Assembly (NCBI GenBank): GCA_025617745.1
Contig: CM046868.1
Span: forward strand, 16,310,615-16,374,614
Reading direction: 5' to 3'
Length of the DNA: 64,000 nt
Source: Heliocidaris erythrogramma
Lineage: Eukaryota > Echinodermata > Echinoidea > Camarodonta > Echinometridae
Positions 42,107-52,555 of this stretch are shown here, piece after piece. The position numbers and the translations under genes were made by a program. The first letter of the stretch is position 1, and each line of letters opens with the position of its first letter. Below the pieces are notes generated by a model. That model made no database searches. It worked only from the letters and a program-made list of their open reading frames with translations, and was not told the origin of the DNA.

Positions 42107-42253
42107 CAGGGGAGCGTTTCATCAAGTGTTTTTTTTTCATCAGTGATTTTTACCGACAACTGTTATAAGCTACTGAAATCCTTGCATCTGATTGGCTGAG
42201 AGCAAATTTGTCGGTAAAAATCCCTGACAAAACACTTGATGAAACGCTCCCCT
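42107..42253. mobile_element. Foldback MITE, family C, copy 2 (intron 13)
   Basis: Ends CAGGGGAGCGTTTCATCAAG / CTTGATGAAACGCTCCCCT with inner GTCGGTAAAAATC arms, homologous to 25177-25320. Its right edge is 44 bp upstream of exon 14. A long frame from 42208 starts inside it and reaches exon 14 only because the intron end is open. Confidence 0.9.
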
Positions 42254-42297
42254 CGTTCTCTCAAGACTTGTTAGCTTCCATGTCTGACATATTGCAG

Positions 42298-42693
42298 TGT
42301 TTCACCCATCGCTTCCTCGGCTGGAAAATCCATCTTGTGGATGTCGACGAAAACATGATGTCACAGAAACCGACAATGTATGAAGGTACCACAACGACGA
42401 TGACTACGACGATGACGACAACGATGACCACGACAATAACTACGACAATGAATCCTACTGTCACCGCTGGAGTTTCGACGCTGGATGCCGGAACGACCAT
42501 TGCTGTTGCGACGTTATGTTTTCTCGTTCTAGTGCTGTTGTTTTCACTCGGCTTGTGTTTGTATTGCAAAGTAAAACAAAAGCCCAAATCACATTATACG
42601 TTTACACTGGATTTGCAGAAAAATCAAGTTCCAAATAAATTTCGAAATAATGATATGAATATAAACAATGAAAAAGCTTTGCAAGCCTTCTAG
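42298..42693 (+). CDS. Exon 14 (last): Cys-x-x-His motif, Thr stalk, membrane helix, tail, stop
   Basis: Acceptor ACATATTGCAG, phase 0. 'CFTHRFLGWKIHLVD' closes the cupredoxin-like domain: Cys and His fit type-1 copper ligands, while no Met is seen at the usual axial place. Next is a Thr/Met repeat (42388-42447), then a hydrophobic helix 'IAVATLCFLVLVLLFSLGLC' and a basic 'KVKQKPK' stop-transfer, giving a type I membrane protein. The tail ends 'NNEKALQAF' and TAG. Insect Knickkopf is reported as GPI-anchored, so a true membrane helix is a difference. Confidence 0.95.
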   Translation, partial: CFTHRFLGWKIHLVDVDENMMSQKPTMYEGTTTTMTTTMTTTMTTTITTTMNPTVTAGVSTLDAGTTIAVATLCFLVLVLLFSLGLCLYCKVKQKPKSHYTFTLDLQKNQVPNKFRNNDMNINNEKALQAF

Positions 42694-43486
42694 TCAAGAA
42701 TGAGTTAAATCGGCTTCAAATCGGAGATAATCGAACGACTGTTCTGACGTCACTCCAATTTGGAGCTGATTTGGCTCTCCTCTTCATGTCTTCCAACCGG
42801 ATTTGCAGTATCTAGAAATTTTGATTTAAAAAAAATCATATGACTTTTCGAACTTCGATCATTGAGATTTTACATATTTGAATATTCATATCAAATACTG
42901 TTGCAAATTCTTCCAAAATCGCATCATAGATCGTATTGTGTGTGGTATATATTTTAGCTTAACGGCTTTCGTGTTCCTTTTGTAAAATGTGTGAGGCCTT
43001 TTGTGAATTATGCCATCTATATTGATTTACGATACAGAGTTTGCACATTTAATGTATTTGCCCCCATATCATAGCAGCCTTTCTCATCAGCCTTTAACAA
43101 AATACATTGTATAGGGATTTATTGTGTGGGCTTATATCTCCTTTTAATTCTTCCTCGTTGTCGAAAGATAAAAATATTTCACAACTGTAGCACCGTCCGG
43201 CCGGCCCCCTTTCCCGAGCGAGTATTAGATACCTAGTATTATCATTTATATCCCATTCTGGATTTTTTTTTCTACTCCTCACTCTCCCTCTTACCACAAA
43301 ATATTGTCCCAAGTCCCAAGACACTTTTCCGCGCCCTCAGTCTGCCCCTCCCACTTTCAAAATCATGGTGCCCAGATTTTAATAGATATGACTTATATGA
43401 TTTTTGTTCTGCTCTTGCATTCTCTCTCCCCCAGTAATACAGCACTTTTAAAGACTAGTACATTGATTGAGATTAAGAAAAATAAA
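42694..43486 (+). other. Probable 3' UTR
   Basis: AT-rich and non-coding after the stop. The first canonical AATAAA after the stop is at 43481-43486. Confidence 0.4.
43481..43486 (+). promoter_or_regulatory. Candidate poly(A) signal AATAAA
   Basis: First AATAAA after the stop codon, about 790 bp downstream, followed within 25 bp by CATATAAAG and a T/G-rich stretch. Not proven. Confidence 0.35.
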
Positions 43487-43559
43487 CACAGAAAGAGGCA
43501 CATATAAAGTATTCCTGGTATTTTCTCGTGATCCATATTTTGCATTGCACATTACGTTT

Positions 43560-43770
43560 CTTTCCGACAATTTTCAATGATAACTAACGGTAGAAACTAA
43601 CGGTCAGCCGTAAATAAGGTTTATATCCTTCCTGGCTGCTACCTATGATAGCAAATGTACATTATGTTGTTTATATTTGTTGTAACATTTTTTATACTGT
43701 ATATTGTGTTGAAACCTCTGTTTTTATTGCTTTGGTGAAATAAACTAAACTAAACTAAACTAAAGAATAA
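43560..43770 (+). mobile_element. Non-LTR element 3' end with AAACT tail
   Basis: Ends in GGTGAAATAAACTAAACTAAACTAAACTAAAG style short tandem tail (43732-43765), typical of CR1/L2-type 3' ends. No coding part. Confidence 0.5.
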
Positions 43771-44309
43771 ACATGCTTCTCGCTCCTTTACGGCAAATTA
43801 AGCCAAGCAAATCATTCCACGGTTTATAAAAAATGTATAAAAGTAATAATGATTAACTGACGACGACAAGTAAGAGAAACTGGGTTTTAATTGAGTAAAG
43901 GATTTGGAGTGTAATGAAAAAAATAATTAAAAAGGGGGCAAAGGGGTAGACTGCCCCTTTGCAGTCTTTTGACCAAAAAAGTAAAGACAAGTATACATGG
44001 TCCCCCACCCCATTTATTTTACTACTGATAACATTTTTTTTTCCTGCTTGTCATAGAATTATGGATGAAAACTGGACCTCCTAAAATCTGGTCGTCCCCC
44101 CACTGAACGACTTTTGGAGGGCTGCTGGAAAAAAAATTCTTGGTTGGCTGGGGGAAAAAATTCGCACTACCCCCCCCCCCCCCCCCCGTCTTCAGTCGTC
44201 TTCATTATTCACGCATACTCGCGATCGAGGCTACGCGCCCAATATTTTTATACTAGGCTTCCTCGACAGAAAATATTGGTCGAGTTCAACTAGGTCTTGA
44301 AACGATAAC
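43771..44309. other. Intergenic DNA with fragment of the 'GGATCC' family and C19 tract
   Basis: 44040-44190 resembles parts of 50560-50700 (TGCTTGTCA..GAATTATGGA, ACTGGACC). A C-homopolymer lies at 44169-44187. No gene seen. Confidence 0.5.
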
Positions 44310-44520
44310 ACTTATTTATTTATTTATTTCTGATATTTAGACCAATAGTGGTGGTCTTCCACGAGGCCCTGTAAATAATAATAAGAAACAATAGTAAAAA
44401 AAGACCCAACATAACAAATCGTGCATATAAACTCACAACAGCAACAAAAAATAAATAAGAACATGTATAAACATATATATAAAGTATTTGGTATCGAAAT
44501 CAGCTACGAACTCCTCTGAA
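44310..44520 (-). mobile_element. Non-LTR 3' end, minus strand
   Basis: On the minus strand GGGCCTCGTGGAAGACCACC then AAATAAATAAATAAATAAG, a common CR1/L2-type 3' tail. Only the terminal part is present. Confidence 0.55.
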
Positions 44521-44551
44521 GGAATGATAATCTAAATCATCGGTTTGCATC

Positions 44552-44610
44552 AGGGGAGCGTTTCATTAAGCGTTTTGTCAGTGATTTTTACCGACAACTG
44601 TTACTTATAT
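44552..44610. mobile_element. Foldback MITE, family C, half copy
   Basis: CAGGGGAGCGTTTCATTAAG and GTGATTTTTACCGACAACTG match the left arm of 25177-25320; the right arm is missing. Confidence 0.8.
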
Positions 44611-45455
44611 TGCAGCTTACACAGCTTACATTTTTTTATGTTTTAGGGACGTTACCATTTTGTAAAATAAAGCCTTATACATTATGCTTTTAAATTTGAT
44701 ATTAATTATTATTTACCTGGAAAATTTGGATTTTAGTCCAAAAATTGGGTCTTGTATATTTGATGTGCAGTAGACAACTTGAATATAGATGTGTAACTCA
44801 TGATGTAGTTTTTATAATAATCTATGATGATGATTGATGAATGAGAAATTTGTTTTACCTGACTACTAAGAAAGGAAATATACTAGGTATGCTTATAGAT
44901 AATGGTGGACGTACGACTTCAGGTATATTCTAGGAAATACGTCATTTTAAAAAGAACTTAGATAAGATCTATTCAAATAATCTGTTATATATACAATGTA
45001 AAAGCGATGTGTGCCTTTTGTAACTATTACAATGCAGCATATTCAATGAAATAACTAGAAGAAAAATCGTACTGAAATAACACTGATAATAATGAGAGAA
45101 ATATGATTATGATTGATGATTGAACATCTAATTTTGTGAATTTAATAAATTTTCATTATTCAAGATAACAATGAAAGATCCATAAGCTCTGTCTAAAATG
45201 AGAGTGAATAAATGTATTAAGTGAAACGGTAGGGCATGGAGAGAGAATGATGATAGAGAGATTAGGAGGGGGAATATAATTGGTACACTGTGAAAACGGG
45301 CGCCTGGGAACAAAAAAAAAGGTCCTCAGCATTTTAGTGTCTCTGTTTAAGTCCAAAAATATCTAACAATTTTTTTCCAGCGGGTGCTGCAGCACCCCCC
45401 GCACCCCCGGCTCCCAGGCCTCTGTGTGAAAATTAAAACTATGTACAGAATAGAA
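44611..45455. other. Intergenic AT-rich DNA, no gene seen
   Basis: No recognisable repeat or coding signal on either strand. Confidence 0.5.
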
Positions 45456-45890
45456 TTTTATATATATATAAAGAGAGAGAGAAAGAAAGAGAAAGATATA
45501 GAGGCGTAATAGAGCAGAAGCGCAGAAAGGGAGAAAGCTCCATGGAAACTCGCGCAACCATGGTAAAAGAAGTTAAAGAGGAGAGAGAGAGAGAGAAAGA
45601 GAGAAAGAAAAAGAGATAGAGGCGTAATAAAACGTCATAAAAGAAGAGAAAAAGAAAACAAAAAAGGAGAAGCGCTAAAAGGGACAAAGCTCCATGGAAA
45701 CTCGCGCAACCATGGTAGAGAAAGTTAAGAGGAGAGAGAGAGAGAGAAACACGTCACAAAGAAAGAAAGGGAAACAAAAGAAAACAAAAAAGCGAGAAGG
45801 AAGGAAAGGGAGAGAGGATGACGTAGTAAAACAAAGTAGAAGAAAAGCAGAACGAAGAATGGAAGAGAAAGGTGGAAAGGACAAAAAGAA
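45456..45890. repeat. Purine-rich tandem repeat, about 152-bp unit
   Basis: GCTCCATGGAAACTCGCGCA followed by a GA/AAG-rich block occurs at 45538 and 45689, with a third partial block at each side. Frames across it are Ser/Phe/Leu or Lys/Glu/Arg low complexity. Confidence 0.75.
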
Positions 45891-45895
45891 AACAT

Positions 45896-46516
45896 TCAAT
45901 TCGTACGAAATGATCGAAATGTTACATTCATCCCACGAGGATGAAGGGTTCCCAGGTGGAAAATCAGTCTTTCCTCCCTTCTCTTCCTGGATAGATCATC
46001 GCCATTGCACTTGATGGCGCCGATCACTTTGAAGTCTTCAACCGAGTGGCCGGGGAGGTTGAAATGGCGTGCAACAGGCAAGCCACTGGTGTTCAGACGT
46101 ATGGAACGTAGATGTTCAGTAACCCGGTCTGCTAGACGCCGCTTGGTTTCCCCCACGTACAGTAGATTGCAGGCCTTGCAACAAATCACGTAGATTACAT
46201 TCTCCGTCGTGCAGGTGAAATTATCATGGATGGTGAAATTGCCCTTGGAGCCACTGATGTTACGTTCTGTAGAAAGACGGGAGCATGTCTTGCATCGTGG
46301 GCGGAGGCAAGGACGGGAATCTAGGTCTCTGTCAGCAGGTTGGACTCTGGTGTGGTTTGAATGGACCAAGGTTGATTTCAGGCTTTTGTCCTTCCTGAAC
46401 GCTGTCAGAGGGGGTTCGCTGAAAATGTGAGAAGTTGAGGGGTTGTCACTCAGCAACTTGAAATTTTTCTTGATGGTAGACGCGAGTCTAGCATTCGGCT
46501 CATTATACGTTAACAC
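45896..46516 (-). mobile_element. Penelope-like retroelement, endonuclease part
   Basis: One open minus-strand frame of 206 codons: a Cys-rich segment ('CLRPRCKTCSRL'), then a GIY-YIG nuclease core ('NVIYVICCKACNLLYVGETK', 'RLADRVTEHL') and the C-terminal 'SRKRREERLIFHLGTLHPRG' block, the order found in Penelope-like elements. The RT is missing, cut off at a (TA)n tract (46566-46583). The intact frame suggests a younger insertion than the 2-kb copy, but on its own it cannot transpose. It differs in sequence from the element at 1.9-3.1 kb, so it is another lineage. Confidence 0.87.
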
Positions 46517-46687
46517 CAGGGGAACGCGGGATGATGCCTTATTCTCACTCCGTCTCAGAGCTTCTATATATATATATATATATAATGTGAAAAGAAACGA
46601 GAGAATAATGGTTGCGTAACTTTATTAAATCAAAGTTCCCCAGAGCTCTCCTGCCTTTTTGAAATTTTTGCAAAGGTTGAAAAAATG

Positions 46688-46747
46688 TCTCCGCCGGGAA
46701 TCGAACCCGGGTCGTTGGCCAATGCCTAAACCACTAGACCACGGAGA
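46688..46747 (-). repeat. tRNA-like sequence (pseudogene or SINE head)
   Basis: Minus strand: TCTCCGT pairs with GCGGAGA as a full 7-bp acceptor stem, A box GGTCTAGTGGTTTAGGC, B box GGGTTCGATTCCC with a good T-stem. Total length is only 60 nt, about 12 too short, and no normal anticodon arm can be drawn. Confidence 0.55.
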
Positions 46748-46959
46748 CGGGTCAATGGTTTCAGCGACACCAGATTTAATTGACCGACAGATTGACAAAT
46801 CTTCAACCTTATTAATTCCTTTGTCGGTGGCATGCAGGTGAGTTTTGAACAAAGTCAAGCCGCGTACCTCAGCTGAATCCAAGAGAATGCTTTGAGATAC
46901 ATGTATAATAATTATGAGAGTAGCGGACGTAAACAAAGAAAAATTCATCTATATGGGGT

Positions 46960-47075
46960 ATGCTTAGAGAGAGAGAGAGAGGGGGGGGGGGGGGAGAGAA
47001 AGAGCGAGAGGATGTATATGTGGGGCGTATGTGTGAGGGTGTGTGTGTGTTTTTTTTTGTGTGTGTGCATTAGAG
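46960..47075. repeat. GA, poly-G and TG low-complexity block
   Basis: (GA)n, then G15, then (TG)n with T8. Confidence 0.85.
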
Positions 47076-47787
47076 AAGGAGAGAGAAAAGTCTCTAGATC
47101 CCACACATGACAATGTAAATGTCAAATTTGTATAATCTATCACACCTGAAGAAAAATTACAGATGATAATATTGAAAGCAATCAACGCATTCAATGGGAC
47201 CCAAGTTTTTACAGCACGTGTGCCATGTCCCGACGACACTACTCTCGGTTAAACGGATCTCGGCCGCTTATAAGCAGTCAGACTTAACATTTTGGAATAA
47301 AATGAAAGTGGGTCAAATAGCACACATATCTATTCTAACTGTTTGAAAATATTCAGACTTAATGGAAAACTCATGTAATAATAATGATAATAATTCAAAA
47401 ACATTCCTGTGTACTAAAAGAGGAATTAGTTCATTTGTATTTCTTTGTTATTTCAGTGCGTTTCATGAACATGTTTTGGAGAAAATGGTCAACCTACCTG
47501 CAGATTTCAGATGTTAAGTGGATATAATCACACTCTCTTTGTTTTCATTCGTTACCTTAATGTATAGAACCATCAGACGTATTAAATTAAGATGGATAGT
47601 TTTTCATACCCCCATGTTTAATATTACATGATTTATGAGTCAGACTCTAATAAACTCTCCGAATCAATTTGAATCTCTATCCAATCCATTATAAATATCC
47701 GACTATGCCCCTATTTCCTAGTATGGTAAAGCATTAGATGACTACGAGAGTTATTGCTATGGACTATGGACTTACAAAAGTAAATGT
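47076..47787. other. Intergenic DNA, no gene seen
   Basis: AT-rich, no recognised element. Confidence 0.5.
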
Positions 47788-49361
47788 GACATGCAATTTT
47801 AAACATCGTATATGGAGTTTTTGAAAAGGCGCTATAAGTTTTTTTTATTGAGAACAACTGATTTCTTAGCACGGGAAGAGTTAACATAATGGAATGTATT
47901 CAGTATTCCACCAACCCACACAACCTGCTGTTATCCAAGACACTCATGTTTCCTGAACTAGCATGACTAGTGCGATAAGTCCGTTGTGGTGCCAAAAAGA
48001 AGACCTCGCAAAGGTTTCTTTGATGACATCATTGCGGAATGTGGAGTAGTAGGGTTCATTTGTTGTTTTTTTTTGGTTTCATTTTATTTCCTTCTAAACA
48101 TAATTTAAAGTGCAATATTTAGTCAATATACAACTCTTGTCATTAGCAAAAGAAATTCTATTAACAATAACTTATGTAAAATCACGTTCTTCTACACAAG
48201 TCATGAAAGAAAGAGGATACATTAAATAAGCTGGGCTTGCTAGAGCAAGGTCCCCAAAGAGAATATAATACGGTACATTAATGTTTTAATTACTCTGAAG
48301 AATTTTTAAAAGTAAAACTATACCTTATCAGACTAGAAATAATTACGTGTGGGAAAAATATTTACAAAATCGATAGCTCGATATTAAGAGTGTATTACTA
48401 TAAACAAAACATTAGAAAGAGCACGATAATTTACACTAAAAACAATTTCAATCACCCTTTTCTGAGCGACGAGTATCTAATCTAGTTGCGGTTTAAGTGA
48501 CTTGCCCCATGCCAGCACTCCATAATTAAGATAAGGCAAAATTAGAGCAGAATATAAAATAGGCAAAAATTTTTGACATGCAATTTTAAACATCGTATAT
48601 GGAGTTTTTGAAAAGGCGCTATAAGTTTTTTTTATTGAGAACAACTGATTTCTTAGCACGGGAAGAGTTAACATAATGGAATGTATTCAGTATTCCACCA
48701 ACCCACACAACCTGCTGTTATCCAAGACACTCATGTTTCCTGAACTAGCATGACTAGTGCGATAAGTCCGTTGTGGTGCCAAAAAGAAGACCTCGCAAAG
48801 GTTTCTTTGATGACATCATTGCGGAATGTGGAGTAGTAGGGTTCATTTGTTGTTTTTTTTTGGTTTCATTTTATTTCCTTCTAAACATAATTTAAAGTGC
48901 AATATTTAGTCAATATACAACTCTTGTCATTAGCAAAAGAAATTCTATTAACAATAACTTATGTAAAATCACGTTCTTCTACACAAGTCATGAAAGAAAG
49001 AGGATACATTAAAGAAGCTGGGCTTGTTAGAGCAAGGTCCCCAAGAGAATATAATACGGTACATTAATGTTTTAATTACTCTGAAGAATTTTTAAAAGTA
49101 AAACTATACCTTATCAGACTAGAAATAATTACGTGTGGGAAAAATATTTACAAAATCGATAGCTTGATATTAAGAGTGTATTACTATAAACAAAACATTA
49201 GAAAGAGCACGATAATTTACACTAAAAACAATTTCAATCACCCTTTTCTGAGCGACGAGTATATAATCTAGTTGCGGTTTAAGTGACTTGCCCCATGCCA
49301 ACACTCCATAATTAAGATAAGGCAAAATTAGAGCAGAATATAAAATAGGCAAACATTTTTG
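47788..49361. repeat. 787-bp tandem duplication carrying non-LTR RT fragments
   Basis: Unit 1 47788-48574, unit 2 48575-49361, with only scattered differences. Each unit ends with the same minus-strand RT C-terminal piece ('LPILYSALILPYLNYGVLAW', then 'GKSLKPQLD') at 48674-48477 and 49409-49170; unit 2 keeps more of it ('YILVAQKRVIEIVF'). The RT frame is a CR1/Crack-like fragment without a catalytic core. Confidence 0.9.
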
Positions 49362-49489
49362 TGGGACAAAAAAACTCAATTTATAAATTACACCAGTATT
49401 TTTAGACATACCTTTACAAATATTTATACAATGAGATGCCCAAGTCAGCTTCTCATCAATGTGTAACCTAAGAAACTTGGTGGAAGTTA

Positions 49490-50870
49490 CTTTTCATTTC
49501 ATTTTTCATTTCATTTATTTTCCATTTTCAACAGAATATAACAACGTAATTACATCATAATTCCATGAAACATTTTTCAACAAAATATAACGTTATTACA
49601 TCCTAAATAATATCATGAACCGTTTTCAACAATATAAAGACAAACGTAAATACATCCTAAATAATATTATGAACAAAATGCATGTAATAACAATAATTTT
49701 CATTCGGCGTAATTTTCAAAGATAATTATAATAAATAAATGCTGAAAATGGAGGGGAATGCTAAAAAGCAAAGCTTGTATTTTGCAAACCCCTCAAAAAA
49801 AAAAAAAAATTATGTAAAATTTATATAGCAAATATACATTAAAAAAAGATACATACACACCCTAACACCCCCGCATACACCAAAAATAATAACTGCAACA
49901 CCTCCCTCCCCCCAAAATATTAACTTATCGCCACAGAAAAGAGAAAAAAGAAAAAGACGAACGAAAGAAGACGGACAACACCAAAGAGAACAAGGAGAGA
50001 GAGAAAACAAAAACAAAAACAAAAACAAAAACACACACACACCCAATGGAAATAACAAAACAAAACAAATACAAACAAAAAGAACGCTGGCTTATTAGAA
50101 AAGAGGGAAAGATAGATAGAGAGAGCACGCGCAGTATTGGGGACGAAACACGATTTGAAATATGAAGCAAAAATTGAATAAAATTATAGCAGAATGCAGG
50201 ATGCAGAATTAACAGAGAATTTACCATAAGTCATGGGAATGATGATGATTCCATCTAAAAGTTATAAGCTTCAATCAGTCAATTTCCTACCAAGAATCAA
50301 TTTGATTCCCGGTAGGAAACCAAAAGAAAAGTCTTTAGTTGTTTCTTGAATGAGTGTGAACTGGGAGCATCTTTAATATTCAAATTAAGATTATTCCAAA
50401 ATTTTGGTCCGGTGGAAGTAAATATAGATTTTGTGAAGATAGTTCTAGCAGTGGCGGATCCAGGGGGGCCGGCCCGTGCCCCCCTTTTGGAAGAGAAGTA
50501 TGAATTTTTACCATAGACGATCCGCCATTTTCTCGATTGTGCCCCCCGTTTTAGAGTGAAGACCTTTTTTTTTTTTTTTTTTTTTTTGCTTGTCAGGGAA
50601 TTATGGAGGGGAACTGGACCCCACAACCCCTTAACCCCTTACTGAGCGATTTTAGAACGTTTGGCGAAAATGTTTTTTTTTTTTGTGCCTATCGCCCCCG
50701 CCCACTTAGCGATTTTTCGAGATGCTGGCGAGACAAAAAAATACGGGTCAACCTTTTCACAAACTTTCATTTTTGTGCCCCCTCTTTTACTCAATCCTGG
50801 ATCCGCCCCTGGTTCTAGTAAGGGGTAAATGAAATTCATTTGATTGTCGTGTGGAGTATTTATGAATAGC
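49490..50870 (-). mobile_element. Non-LTR retrotransposon 3' part, minus strand, with TIR insert
   Basis: Minus-strand coding from about 50870 to 50818 and 50448 to 50297 reads across the insert: 'TIFTKSIFTSTGPKFWNNLN' and 'APSSHSFKKQLKTFLLVSYR' then stop, the RT end typical of CR1-like ORF2. The 3' UTR runs to a (TGAAA)n-type tail at 49493-49520. A 363-bp TIR element splits the ORF at 50449-50811. Confidence 0.72.
50449..50811. mobile_element. 'GGCGGATCC'-family TIR element with 7-bp target duplication
   Basis: Starts CAGTGGCGGATCCAGG and ends CCTGGATCCGCCCCTG (inverted). GTTCTAG occurs on both sides (50442-50448 and 50812-50818). Removing the element and one GTTCTAG leaves a single uninterrupted frame in the host retroelement. 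Non-coding, with T and G homopolymers. Superfamily unassigned. Confidence 0.87.
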
Positions 50871-52555
50871 CATATTCTTACAGAATATATCACTGAATAT
50901 ATCACTTTCACAATATTAGTATCATAAAAAATACACCTCCAGGTAAATCTCTCGTAAATTACTTTAAAGGTGCTACTCGGAGATGTACAAACAAATCAAA
51001 AAGCAATAAATTTGGTATCAACGGAAAGGGGAAGATGCCCTAAAACATTCCATCAACATTCGAAATCCATAGGTTTTCATAAATTAATATTATTCTGTTC
51101 CAAATGTGTGCCAAAATATTCGCATATTTTCGCCCCGCGGGCAGTTTCTTTTTCAACCTTGGAAATGTGACGTAATACTCGGGACACACTTGCTTGCTTC
51201 TAGCTAGCTCACGATCACGTCAATGCAGCGCGCGCACATAACATCACGGTTCGAGGTAAGCAACTGATTTCTTCCAATCTTTGAAAATCTTGTCGACAAA
51301 ATGTCTGATTTTGGCCCTGATTCAGATGTTAAAACCTGGAATCACACCATTATTCCATCAATCACTGGGTGAATCACTGCAGCAGCCACACACACATAAA
51401 GATTCATACAGCTACAGTACGTTCAAGTCGTATACCGTAAGCTAGCTGTCCCTAGAATGACGTCATTTTTCTAGTGCAAGAATTCTCGCTTTCGTGGCTC
51501 ATATGAGACCCTGTCAGGGGTCTTGAAAAAAAGTCCTTGTAATCTTTTTGAACAAGCTTACATCTCTAAAATTTAATTTCATCGTATTCTTTGGGGGATT
51601 AGCTTTCCAAAAATGTATAATTTGTCTTATTTCTTATTTTATGGGACATTTCTCCGGTTATCTGCTTTAAAAAAACCCCATATAGTTAGGGTACAGAGAT
51701 ATGAAACACGTGCCTCAAGGTCGTTTAAGTTAGAATGATGTTTGCTCTAGAAATTAATTGGATCACTAAACCTGTCACTTGACAGATAACTCTTGAGGAT
51801 GACATAACATCAGGGCTTCTAATACATATTAAATATAGTAGAAGCTCATTTTACACAAATGTTTGAACAGTTGCGTATAAAAAGTACATGTATATCCAGA
51901 TTTGGGAATTCCTGATTTAAAAGTAACAACCTATGTGAACTTGAAATTTGTTTCATGGTAAAGGGTGACTTACATTCTGTCTAATGTTACCTTAATCATA
52001 ACTTTACGGCCACGAATGACTGAGCAAGAGGGTTAAGTTTCCAAAATAGTATTATCAAAATCATCTTGTACCCTGTTGAGCTGAAGCAACGAAAATGGAA
52101 AAAGTTTATTTGAATGCTTATAAATATTCATTTTTGAAAGTCTACTTAACTTACTTTGGTAAGTCACACAGTCATGTATAATTCCTTGCATTACCTCAAT
52201 CTTTAATGTTAGTAAACCTTTGCGTTCATCTGCTAAATACTTTGTGCAGCTTGCGCAGATGAAATGGTACAATGGACAAATTGGACATAATAGAGAGATT
52301 CTATATATCATGAGAAAGGAAGTTAGTAGGCTACTTAAGATTGATTAATATAATCCGCCCTGTAAAAATGTTATATACATTGGATCACTCTAAATAATGA
52401 AGCACGGATCAGAATGAAACTTTTCAAAAGAACTTTAGACTAAAGTAACACATGCATTTGTCTTGACACATAGCCCAAACCTGGTAAAAGAGGATTCTGA
52501 TTACACTGTTTAAAACCCTCTCACACAGTAATGAAAGTCAGAAAAGTCAGAAAAT
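50871..52555. other. Intergenic DNA, no firm gene
   Basis: A GC-richer patch at 51120-51260 (GCGCGCGCACATAACATCAC) could be a promoter or repeat. A minus-strand frame at 52311-52033 contains 'CPICPLYHFICASCTKYLAD' with Cys pairs and a possible donor (GAG|GTAATG on the minus strand at about 52196), but no family is recognised. Not called as a gene. Confidence 0.4.

Larger units (their letters stand above)
8893..42693 (+). other. Knickkopf/Skeletor-like gene (DM13-DM13-DOMON), 5' incomplete
   Basis: Fourteen exons with GT/AG introns join in phase into 770 codons and a stop (lengths 150, 73, 109, 172, 76, 247, 237, 139, 114, 213, 194, 28, 167, 396). Residues about 10-120 and 130-235 are DM13 domains, 250-275 a Thr-rich linker, 276-440 DOMON, 500-660 a cupredoxin-like domain, 670-700 a Thr-rich stalk, 707-729 a membrane helix, 730-770 a tail. 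In insects this family (Knickkopf, Skeletor) acts in the extracellular cuticle matrix; DOMON and cupredoxin-like folds suggest haem/copper redox or sugar binding. The role here is inferred. A signal-peptide exon must lie upstream, because exon 1 opens with a split codon. Confidence 0.93.

Noticed and set aside
42208-42297. Start codon upstream of exon 14
   Set aside because: It lies within a foldback MITE in intron 13; the acceptor at 42297 and phase with exon 13 define the exon.
46688-46747. Functional tRNA gene
   Set aside because: Good acceptor and T stems, but only 60 nt long with no normal anticodon arm.
51120-51360. Possible promoter and first exon (start codon at 51301)
   Set aside because: GC-rich patch and a possible donor are present, but the frame ends after about 23 codons and no downstream exon could be linked.
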